Under the pieces are notes generated by a model. The model saw only the letters and a list, made by a program, of their open reading frames with translations. It did no database searches and was not told the DNA's origin. From Chrysemys picta bellii (lineage: Eukaryota > Chordata > Testudines > Emydidae), in assembly GCF_011386835.1 (NCBI RefSeq), contig NC_088795.1:114221434-114285433 (forward strand): 64,000 nt of DNA. Direction: 5' to 3'. Position 1 is the first letter of the stretch; every line of letters starts with the position of its first letter. Positions 55,215-64,000 of this stretch are shown here, piece by piece. Position numbers and translations under genes: made by a program.

Positions 55215-55500
55215 ACCCTCTCTATATTTTACTTTTTTCTTTACTGACCTGGGGAGACAATGTGTCTGCCTGCCTCTCCCTCTTGCCTGCCCTTGTCTAC
55301 ATCTCACCTCTCCTTATTTCCTATGCTCCCAAGACTCTTGCTTTTCTATCCCCTTTGTTTTCTGTGCACTCACCTTTACATGTTCCTCCATGCTGTCCCT
55401 TACTCTTACAACAATCTCCCTCTTTCACGTCCCAAATAACCTCCTTTCCTCATAGCAATCCCTTCTAAAAACACATTCTTCTGACATTGCCTGTATCAAA
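55215..55500 (+). mobile_element. L2-like LINE 3' fragment (tentative)
   Basis: Pyrimidine-rich blocks such as CATGTTCCTCCATGCTGTCC and CCTTCTAAAAACACATTCTT resemble the C-terminal end of L2-type LINEs, where the frame encodes a short FKxxLKTHL-like stretch. Weakly supported. Confidence 0.4.
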
Positions 55501-55734
55501 GGTCAAGTTCAAGATAAATTAGCTTGAGTAGTAAGAATCTGGAAAATAGTTATCTTCAACAGATAAAAGGCCTTGTCCTAAAATAGCAATATTTTGGAAG
55601 AGCTGGATATATTCAGTGAGAGTGAAAGGATTTTGATGATGGTTTTCTAAAAGGAATATGTTTGTGAGTTCTATCCCATTTTAACTTCTGCGGGCTTTGG
55701 GTCAGGCCATAGCTAATGCAATACAACTTTTCCT

Positions 55735-55866
55735 CAGACCTGATTCTGCTGCCCTCACTCTTGTAGAGTTGTACCTTATTGTGTGAATACAGCCATTAGA
55801 ATCAATGGGATTACTCACAGAGTAAGGTACTGCTCCAAATGAATAAAGGTGATAGAATCTGGCCCT
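55735..55866. repeat. Palindromic interspersed repeat
   Basis: CCTGATTCTGCTGCCCTCA pairs with the inverse of GATAGAATCTGGCCCTT. AGTTGTACCTTATTGTGTG pairs with TCACAGAGTAAGGTACTGC around an AATCAATGGGATT centre. Confidence 0.55.
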
Positions 55867-57566
55867 TATGTTTAGAGGGGCCAGATAAATGAAATGATGT
55901 TAGAGCCCAATAGCTGCTTCTTGGTGAAGCTCAACAACCAGAAAGGCTAATGGGCAAATGTCCTACCTTCCTAAAAATGAGGCCAAGTTTGCACAGCCTA
56001 ATTTTGTTTGTTGGTTTAAAAATCCTAGTATATATAGATCCATATTTGCAAAGTTTGGATCCAGAGCCAGACTTTCCATTAGTGTGGGAGTAGGGATGAT
56101 CTTCTGTTTCATAACTGTGGTCTGGAGTCAAGTCTAGTCTTTGTAAAAAATGTATGCATAGTAGATAAGAAAGTAGCAGTTTGAAAGATTTTTTGTTGTC
56201 ATTGGAAGAAATGTACATATTGGAAACACTTTGAGACCCACTGACTCACAGTAATAGCAATCTGTTGATTCTAGGGCCTTATAACATGGAAAAGGACAAG
56301 TCTTATAAGGTCTGGAGGAGAGAAATGTAGTGAATCTGGCTCCAACGTCCAAATTTGCCTTTGGAGTGTAGATATAGACTTCTGTCCGAATAGCTGAGAT
56401 GTCTAGCATATACCTGAGCCACAGAATGACAACTCCACTCTCCCTTGTAGGAGTTCGTAGCTGGCAACATTTTTCCAAACTATATTATGGAAAAATATAT
56501 ATATAAATACCAAACTGGGAGATGTATAAATATGAATAAAAGGTTGCCTGTTGTGAATTTGATTTAGTAATATATTTATTGAGTGTTGTATATAAAAATT
56601 ACACTTTTTTAGCATGAACAAATTAAAAAAAAAATGTCCACCATCCACTGCTAAAGGTTTTGCCTCTAAATTGTATTTGTTTCTACTTAACCTTAACCCC
56701 TGGCAGTTATTTGCATATATTAACCTATGTGCTACTGTGTGATACTGAGGAGTATTGTAGAAAGTCCATAAGCTTGTTAGTTATAACTCCATTTTTACTA
56801 TTCATATGGTCATACTTTAGCAGGGATTCTTCATATACTGTGCATGCTCCTCCTAATACATTGTTTCTTTACTATGGGTCTTTCAGTTTATGTGCTGGAG
56901 AGACTTTTGGAAAAGAAGCCACTTCAACCTGAATTTTATGCTGAGTTTGTCTCTGATTTAGTATCTCTAAGAATTCAGACCATGGAGCCACAGTTCAAGT
57001 TCTTCTTCAACTACTCAGCTTTACTGCAACAATAGCAGCAGACTAAAAACCACAACTGAGTCCCTTCAGTTAACAGCTAGTTCACTAAAGAATTGGACAT
57101 TATTTCAATGGAAAAATTCACAAGCCTTAAGAAGCATGTGACCAACACCTGGTTACAGAGCTCCCTTTTATAAATGGCTGGTGGTTATTTGTTGTTGTGG
57201 TGTCGTTAATGTGTTAGGGGCTTTCCAGACACACAAAGAAAGGGTCTTGCCGTGACAATTTAAGGAGGAAAATACAGTTAAATAGCAGTCAGGAAAAGAG
57301 AATCTTGTATAACCAAGTTCTGAGATTAACTTTACCTACTTTTGAACAATGTTTTCACTAACAGATTTGAGATTATTTGTTTCCCATACTCCAAACCTAA
57401 AACTGGGCACAAAAATCCATACTTAGCCATTTTAAATTAGTGATCTGGTTTTCTGAGTCTTTAATAGCCTACTCATAACTTCCCTGACTTCAGTGCGAGC
57501 TGCAAATACTTGGCACCTCTGAATGTCATTCCCGCTTTATCTAAGTGCCTAACTTCAGGAACTCAG
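55867..57566. other. No gene recognised
   Basis: AT-rich. Frames up to 114 codons (for example 56134-56478 minus) lack known motifs. Confidence 0.5.
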
Positions 57567-58437
57567 GGCCAGATTTTTAGAGGGATTTGGGTGTTTGGCT
57601 GAGCGGAGCAACGCCTAACCCCAAGGTGGCCCACTACCTTGTTAAATCTTCAGCTCCTATTTAGGCAACTCCATGCCACCTCGGCTCCCTGTAGAATGCA
57701 TGGGGATCGTTAAGCACCTAAGGGATTTTCAAAAACTAGTCAACTGAGTGGGGAGCCATGTAAGCTAGTCAAGAGTGAAATGCCCAGGAGAGGTGAGGGG
57801 CATAAGTGGCTGATCTGGTGAGCCTGGCCAGGGATAGGTGCTTCCCTCCATTCGGGATCCTCAGCTGTGAACCCTCTCTTGGAGATTAGCACCTGAGCCA
57901 GGTCAGCTTCTTAGGAACCCATGCACTGGCAGCTGAAACCATCTGTCTCTCTAACTGTCTCCTGCTCATGCTCAATACCTCTCTCACGCTCACCTACATT
58001 TCCCTGTGCCCGTCTCTCCATTGTGCAGATGCCGTGCTCCCCACCCACCCATCAGTGGCTTGCATCTGGCCCTTCTGCTGCGGGGTCAGACAGATATCAG
58101 GTCTAAGGCATGCTCAGAGCATACCTAAAGGATCAGGTCCCACTGGTTAGATAAGTGTTCCCCCTCTTAGTTTAAAAGCCCTGCTTAAGGGCTTCCGCAG
58201 CTTCAGCTTGAGGTAGGCCTCAAAGTGGCTCCCTGCCCATGGGGTGGCAGCAGCATTTAGGCAGCTTTACAAATGCTGAGCATGGGAAACGTAGGTGCCT
58301 CTGGTTACTTAGGCACCCAGGATGCTAGGGGGCACTTGAACTGCAGCTTTGAAAATGTCACTGGTGCCTACATGATGGAATTAGGCACCTGCCTGCCTGC
58401 GTATGTGCCTAAATCCCTTTAAAAATCTGGACCTCAA
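57567..58437. mobile_element. Inverted-repeat DNA element, about 870 bp
   Basis: The left end GCCAGATTTTTAGAGGGATT and the inverse of the right end, TCCAGATTTTTAAAGGGATT, match with two differences over 20 bp and continue into GGGTG / AGGCA. The interior repeats TAGGCACC-type blocks near the right end and has no transposase. No clean target duplication was found, so the superfamily stays open. Confidence 0.65.
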
Positions 58438-58616
58438 GTCTGAAAATGTTCATACCTACATTTTACCATGCTCTAATGTTCCTATGCTTATGTCAATACA
58501 CTAAAAAATAAAATCGAGGATAAATGCTACTATTTCTGAGTGATAAAATGGATCCCAAAAGTAAAGGCAAGATACAGCTCTTAACATGGGAATTTATGCC
58601 TATCAGTAGAATCATA

Positions 58617-58877
58617 GGGCAGGTCTGCACTACTGCTTAAGTTGATCTAACTTACCCTCCCTCCTTCCCCCCGAATGACGCAAATTACAGCGACCTAAGC
58701 ACTGTCCACACCGGCGCTATGTCGGTAGGAGATACTCTCCCCGTCTTTCCTGGAGTAATTATGCCAACGGGAGAGCGTTTTCCCGTTGGCATAGAGCATC
58801 TTCACCAGAGGCGCTACAGCGGTGCAGCTGCATTGGTGCAGCTGTGCCGATGAAGCGCTTCTAGTATAGACCTGCTC
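58617..58877. mobile_element. Harbinger-type MITE inserted in a CR1 octamer tail
   Basis: 261 bp with ends GGGCAGGTCTGCACTAC and the inverse of ATAGACCTGCTC. ATA flanks both sides (58614-58616, 58878-58880). The flanks join to give tandem CATAGAAT octamers of the adjoining CR1, so the insertion point is inside that tail. An internal hairpin pairs GCCAACGGGAGAGC with TTTTCCCGTTGGC. Confidence 0.8.
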
Positions 58878-58880
58878 ATA

Positions 58881-60313
58881 GAATCATAGGACTGGAAGGG
58901 ACTTAGAGAGGTCACCTAGTCCAGTCTCCTGCACTCATGACAGGTATTATCTAGACCATCCCTGACAGATATTTGTCTAATCTGCTGTTAAAAATCTCCA
59001 ATGATGCAGTTTCCACAACCTCCCTAGGCAATTTATTCCAGTGCTTAACCACCCTGACAGTCAAGACGGTTTTCCTAATGTCCAGCCTAAACCTCCCTTG
59101 CTGCAATTGAAGCCCATTGCTTCTTGTCCTACCCTCAGAAACTAACGAGAACATTTTTTCTCCCTCCTTCTTGTAACAACCTTTTGTGTACTTGAAAACT
59201 GTTATCATGTCCACCCTCAGTCTTCTCTTCTCTAGACTAAACAAACCCAATTCTTTCAATCTTCCCTTGTAGGTCATATTTTCTAGACCTTTAATCATTT
59301 TTGTTGCTCTTCTCTGGACTTTCTCCAATTTGTTCACAACTTTCCAGAAATGTGGTGCCCAGAATTGGACACAGTACTCCAGTTGAGGCCTAATCAGCAT
59401 GGAGTAGAGTGGAAGAATTACTTCTTGTCTCTTGCTTACAACACTCCTGCTAATACACCCCAGAATGATGTTTGCCTTTTTTGCAACAGTGTTACACTGT
59501 TGACTCATATTTAGCTAGTGATCCACTATGACTCCCAGATCCCTTTCTGCAGTACTCCCTCCTAGGCCGTCATTTCCCATTTTGTATGTGTGCAACTGAT
59601 TGTTCCTTCCTAAGTGGAGTACTTTTCATTTATCCTTATTGAATTTCATCCTATTTACTTCAGATTGTTTCTTCAGTTTGACCAGATCATTTTGAATTTT
59701 AATCTTATCCTCCAAAACCCTTGCAACCCCTCCCGGTGGTTTGGTATTGTCTGCAAATGTTATAAGTGTGCTCTCTATGCCATTATTTAAATCATTGATG
59801 AAAATATTGAACAGAACCAGACCTAGAACTGATCCCTGTGGGACCCCAGTCAGTATCCCTTCCTGCTTGACTGTCAACCACTGATAACTACTCTCTGGGA
59901 ATGGTTTTCCAGCCAGTTAGGCACCCATTTTATAGTAGCTCCATGTAGATTAGGTTGTATTTCCCTAGTTTGCTTATGAGATGGTCATGCGAGATAGTAT
60001 CAAAAGCCTTATTAAAGTCAAGATATACCACCTCTACTGCTTCCCCCCTATCCACAAGGCTTGTTACTCTGTCAAAGAAAGCTATTAGGTTGGTTTGACA
60101 CGATTTGTTCTTGATGAATCCATGCTGACTGTTACTTATAACCTTATTATCTTCTAGATGTTCGCAAATTGATTGCTTAGTTATTTGCTCCATTATCTTT
60201 CTGGGTACTGGAGTTAAGCTGACTGGTCTGTAATTCCTCGGGTTGTCCTTATTTCCCTTTTTATGAACAAATAGATTCCAAGATCTACAAATCATAACAA
60301 ATACACAGGTCAC
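58881..60313 (-). mobile_element. CR1 LINE, minus strand, RT inactive
   Basis: Body with three frame pieces: 59930-60313 (NYRPVSLTPVPRKIMEQ, SQHGFIKNKSCQTNLIAF, DFNKAFDTISHDHL), 59626-59877 ([20 protein letters not shown]) and 58951-59508 (RPQLEYCVQFWAPHFWKVV, KVQRRATKMIKGLENM). The palm box reads FADNTKPPGG, so the second catalytic Asp is Asn (about 59746-59748). The endonuclease is missing. The tail octamers are separated from the body by the Harbinger MITE at 58617. Confidence 0.9.
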
Positions 60314-61137
60314 GAGTCTGCAGATTTCATTTTTATTTGGATAAGAAAAATCCTTCTTGTTTGCAAATCAGTGGGCATATACATACTCTGAAATTGTTTA
60401 CCGAGTTTCAGAAACACAAACATAAGGCTAAACTAAGCTTGATCAGCCAAGTCTGACGTATCCTCTTTAATACAGCACAGTTGGCAACTATAATCTTGAA
60501 GTTTGCAAGCTGTAGTTACTGCATTATTTTCAAACACCTTTGGGAGAAGAGGATAATTTCCTGGTATTAAGAAGCTTCTCTCCCTACCTCTGATAGAAAA
60601 TGTACAAATGGAATAGGAACATTTTTACTTTGAGGCAAAAATTGTGCTTTCATGTCATGCACTCTAATTAATTTGCTGTGATGTCGCTCTGGTGATGTAC
60701 ACAGAAATAGACATTTTCTTTGCTATGTTATGAAGTAGGAAACAAGGCATGAGTCAGAAAGCTACAAAAGGGCAGAACTCATTTTGTTTTAATTACTTTT
60801 TTTTCTGGTTTACATCATCAAGATTCAGGTTTAGTTTTGAGTACTCAGATCCTCATGAAATCTGAGTGTGTTACTTTTTATGGAACTAGTCCTGCTCTGC
60901 CCTATATATGTAGAGCTTCTGAGCTTCAGTGCTGATACAGAAATGATACCAGTCTGGGAACTGTAAGAAATAAGTTGTGAGTGTTCATGTTAATTATTGA
61001 AGGATACAGTCATGAACCAAATTCTCTATTGTGTAAAAGGGAGAAGGAGGAAACACCTTGCAAAATGTTGGGTCAAAGACCATGAGGGATCCCTTTACCA
61101 AAGCAAATAACCAGGGAAGCATTTACTCAGATGTGAA

Positions 61138-61140
<3 letters not shown>
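60314..61140. other. No gene recognised
   Basis: AT-rich unassigned sequence. Confidence 0.5.

Positions 61141-61141
<1 letters not shown>

Positions 61142-61185
<44 letters not shown>
61142..61185. repeat. GT microsatellite, 22 units
   Basis: An uninterrupted dinucleotide run of 44 nt. Confidence 0.97.
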
Positions 61186-61188
<3 letters not shown>

Positions 61189-61399
61189 CACTGCTATCTT
61201 AGAGACGATCAATAGATTCTTACCTGAATGGTAATTCCACGATGGGTGTGTATGTAAATATCAATGTCTTCTCAATATGTAGTTTCAGCTAGCTTTGCTC
61301 ACTGAGATTCTGGAGGTACTTGTCAAACTTAAGGCTATGACCAACTTAACTGGTCACATGTTCCTCACCATTGGTTAAGTTAGTGAGGAAATATTAAAT

Positions 61400-61725
61400 C
61401 AATAAAAGTCCTGTGGTTGACGCATGAGACAGGTACTTAAGAGAGGATGTTGGTTCTAATCTGGTGCTGCCACATACTTCCTGTGTGACCTTTGTCATGT
61501 TACTTAGCACCTGATCCTTTGCCCATAAGAGTCAATGGTACAGGTCCCATTGACTTCAATGGGGTGGGATCAAGCTCCTCTCTATCTCAGTTCTCCATCT
61601 ATAAAATTAGGATAATGATACTTCGTTCACAAGCATGTTGTGAGAACAAATTCATTCCTTTTTTTGAAGCAGCAAAATACCATGGTGGTGAGCACCATAG
61701 GAAAGTCTATAAATACAAATATTAA
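61400..61725 (+). mobile_element. MIR-like SINE with an inserted hairpin repeat
   Basis: SINE blocks TTCCTGTGTGACCTTTGTCA and CAGTTCTCCATCTATAAAAT, then GTTGTGAGAACAAATTCATT, are separated at about 61508-61580 by GTCCCATTGACTTCAATGGG. That insert is a short palindromic repeat also present in the SINE at 8.5 kb. Confidence 0.65.
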
Positions 61726-61954
61726 TTTAGCAAAGGTAATCAATGCTCCTGAGGGAGGGCAGGGACTCTACATCTTCTAGATGAACATGTGTGACGCCCT
61801 GCTGAGGGAGGAGTCCCGTTGATGCTGTTAATATTGTCGCTCTTTGCCTTGTCTTTAGCTTTACTTTTTGGGGAAGATTAGAAAGTTGTGGGGAAGTAGT
61901 ATCTGGATCCTCAGATTTCAAGCACCTTTTTCATTGTGGTTTTTGACTCGGTGG

Positions 61955-62678
61955 TGTCTCTTATAACTCTAAGGGAAGGGTAACAACCCTCCTGTATACA
62001 ATACTATAAAATCCCTCCTGGCCAGAGGCACCAAAATCCTTTTACCTGTAAAGGGTTAAGAAGCTCAGGTAACCTGGCTGACACCTGACCCAAAGGACCA
62101 ATAAGGGGACAAGATACTTTCAAATCTTGGGGGGTGGGGAAAGGCTTTTGTTTGTGCTCTTTGTTTTGGTGGTGTTCGCTCTTGGGACTAAGAGGGACTG
62201 GACATCAATCCATGTTCTCCAAATCTTTCTGAACAAGTCTCTCATATTTCAAACTTGGAAATAACAGCCAGGCAAGGTGTATTAGTTTATCTTTGTTTTC
62301 TCAACTTGTGAATTTTACCTTTGCTAGAGGGAGGTTTTGTTGTAACTTTGAAACTAAGGCTAGAGGGGGTTCCTCTGGGCTCTTTGAATCTGATTACCCT
62401 GTAAAGTTATTTTCCATCCTGATTTTACAGAGATGATTTTTACCTTTTCTTTTTAATAAAATCATTTTTTTAAAGAACCTGACTGATTTTTCCATTGTCC
62501 AAAGATCCAGGGGGGGAACAGGAACTCCAAGTGGTCCTTTCCCTGTTTCTTGTTAAATCACTTGGTGGTGGCAGCGTACCAGGTTTTAACCTAAGCTGGT
62601 AAAAATAAGCTTAGGGAGATTTCATGCGGGTCCCCACATCTGTACCCTAGAGTTTGGAATGGGGAAGGAACCCTGACA
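61955..62678 (+). mobile_element. Probable solo LTR, plus strand
   Basis: Starts TGTCTCTTATAACTC and ends AACCCTGACA (TG...CA), 724 bp. AATAAA at 62455-62460 is followed by T-rich sequence. Flanks are GTGG on the left and GTGT on the right, so a 4-bp duplication is only three-quarters matched. No coding region. Recognition also rests on resemblance to known turtle LTR sequence. Confidence 0.6.
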
Positions 62679-63105
62679 GTGTCATCGATGGCTGTTCTCT
62701 TAAGAGTGGAGAAAGATAAAGTGCCCATGTTGATTCTTTTGTGTCTGTGACCTGCATTTAAGGTTTTGCTGACATGATTAATAACCCTGGGAGGGACTGA
62801 CAGAAGGGCTCTTGAGTACCTCTGTACTCTTCTGTCTTTGAGGACCCACAGCATAGTGCTGGGTGATCACTCCTCTGCCCCAGAGTTCTGATATAATTAC
62901 TGATAGGTTCTGATGGTAGTTCCCTTCAACGGGTATATAGGTTTGCTGGGGGCTCCATGATAGAAACCTGTCAAGAATAAGCCAGAAACCTAGTTTATTT
63001 CATAGGATATAGGAATGCAACTGAAATTGTAGGCTTTGTATAGAAACCTTTTTTGTTTGCTTTCTTTTAAAAAGTTATTTAAAAGTATACTAATGTCTCT
63101 GAAAC
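62679..63105. other. No gene recognised
   Basis: Unassigned sequence between the LTR and the PLE hairpin. Confidence 0.5.
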
Positions 63106-63118
63106 ATTATTTTTCTGT

Positions 63119-63318
63119 AAAAAGCAACAGAGAGTCCTGTGACACCTTTAAGACTAACAGATGTATTGGAGCATACCCACTTCGTCGGATGCATCCGACG
63201 AAGTGGGCATTCACCCACAAAAGCTTATGCTCCAATACATCTGTTAGTCTTAAAGGTGCCACAGGACTCTCTGTTGCTTTTTACAGATCCCGACTAACAC
63301 GGCTACCCCTCTGATACT
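63119..63318. mobile_element. PLE-derived hairpin, 13-bp target duplication
   Basis: A 200-bp insert flanked by ATTATTTTTCTGT (63106-63118 and 63319-63331). The left arm AAAAAGCAACAGAGAGTCCT through GACGAAGTGGG-type stem sequence pairs with the right arm ending CTCTGTTGCTTTTT. There is about one mismatch, and 18 nt are missing from the left arm. The right end GACTAACACGGCTACCCC is shared with the 20.9 kb insertion. Near-identity of the arms implies recent origin. Confidence 0.9.
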
Positions 63319-63331
63319 ATTATTTTTCTGT

Positions 63332-64000
63332 GTAAGTTGAGGATGTCTTGACAACATAAATCAAACCTTTGGATGTTTAAAACACAGAAAATTGTATATA
63401 AAATGAAACTGCATTCAGGTATTGACAATCTTTCATATATATATTTAATATATATAAATGAAAATTCAAAGGCAATTTTATTTTTTTGCTGGTAAAAGTG
63501 ATAATTGACGCATTAAGGTACATTTGTATCTAGGCAGTTTTAAAATATTGCATTATTTGCCTGTTAGTAGTAGTGATATAGTTAGCTATAAAGAAGCTTT
63601 CATCACAAAGGACTTTACAAACTTTACATATAAGCAAAACCACTGAAAAGCAGTCATCTCTGGCATGGAATATGGCAGAGCACATTGAAAAACTATGATG
63701 CAGAGCACTTAGAAAAACTTCGCAAAAATTTAGAAAAGGAAGCGAAGACTGCTGCATCCATTTGAAACTGAGGGTGATTTCACTGAACGTAGAATGTAAT
63801 GACCTACCCTAGTTAGAAATTGCCTAGGACACTGGGATTAATACTCAAACTCTTACAAAAAGCGTGTATGGGATCTTTAATAACCAATAACTGGTCAGGA
63901 GTTCAATTTTGTCTGAAGCTAAAGATGGCACCTCTAGAAACACCTTTTCCCACCATCTGAGAAACAAGAGGCTGGAGCACTGACAGTGCAAAAAGTGTAG
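63332..64000. other. No gene recognised
   Basis: AT-rich. Includes a TATATATATTTAATATATATA patch near 63435. A 75-codon minus-strand frame (63530-63757) has no known motif. Confidence 0.5.

Noticed and set aside
56134..56478. 114-codon minus-strand frame in AT-rich DNA
   Set aside because: Composition is Cys/Tyr/Ile-rich and typical of chance frames; no motif recognised.

Overview
The window reads as gene-poor intergenic or intronic DNA from an amniote, most likely a cryptodiran turtle. Lineage evidence is internal: CR1 LINEs ending in ATTCTATG-type octamers, two tRNA-derived SINEs of the Cry type whose 3' ends copy the CR1 tail, Penelope-like (PLE) debris, GC-rich hAT MITEs and a PIF-Harbinger transposon. 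I could not recognise one intact host protein-coding gene, rRNA or tRNA gene. Species assignment is inference.

Layout. 1-3.9 kb: two decayed CR1-like LINEs and an L2-like LINE, all on the minus strand. 4.5-7.9 kb: LTR-type sequence on the minus strand, split at 6.8-7.7 kb by a younger CR1. 8.4-11 kb: a MIR-like SINE, a PLE 3' end with a GIY-YIG nuclease frame, a minus-strand Cry SINE and an old CR1 tail. 13-21 kb: hAT MITEs, other inverted-repeat elements, MIR-like SINEs, a plus-strand Cry SINE and two PLE fold-back insertions. 21-24.3 kb: mostly unassigned. 24.3-26.6 kb: a CR1 flanked by unexplained inverted-repeat arms. 27.4 kb: another fold-back element. 28.4 kb: an unassigned coding-like segment.

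The core is 29.9-35.5 kb. An old plus-strand L2-like LINE was hit by a short Harbinger MITE (which itself received a PLE hairpin) and by a 4.4-kb, nearly complete PIF-Harbinger transposon. That transposon holds a two-exon SANT/Myb-like gene on the plus strand, a DDE transposase on the minus strand with all three catalytic residues but one frameshift, and, inside the intron of the Myb-like gene on the opposite strand, an open frame with its own plausible ATG, donor, acceptor and poly(A) signal. That nested gene is the most interesting object here.

35.5-38.1 kb: three CR1 pieces, one cut by a 537-bp hAT MITE with a perfect 8-bp target duplication. 41.4-42.8 kb: a Harbinger MITE with TTA duplications, a second inverted-repeat element and a solo LTR with a 5-bp duplication. 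43-58 kb: mainly unassigned, with MIR-like SINEs and L2-like fragments. 58.6-60.3 kb: a Harbinger MITE sitting in the tail of a minus-strand CR1. 61-63.3 kb: a GT microsatellite, a MIR-like SINE, a plus-strand LTR and a young PLE hairpin with a 13-bp duplication.

No host pathway can be described. The biology visible is that of mobile elements: RT/endonuclease LINEs, SINEs that borrow CR1 tails, PLE retroelements and a cut-and-paste transposon with its accessory DNA-binding protein.
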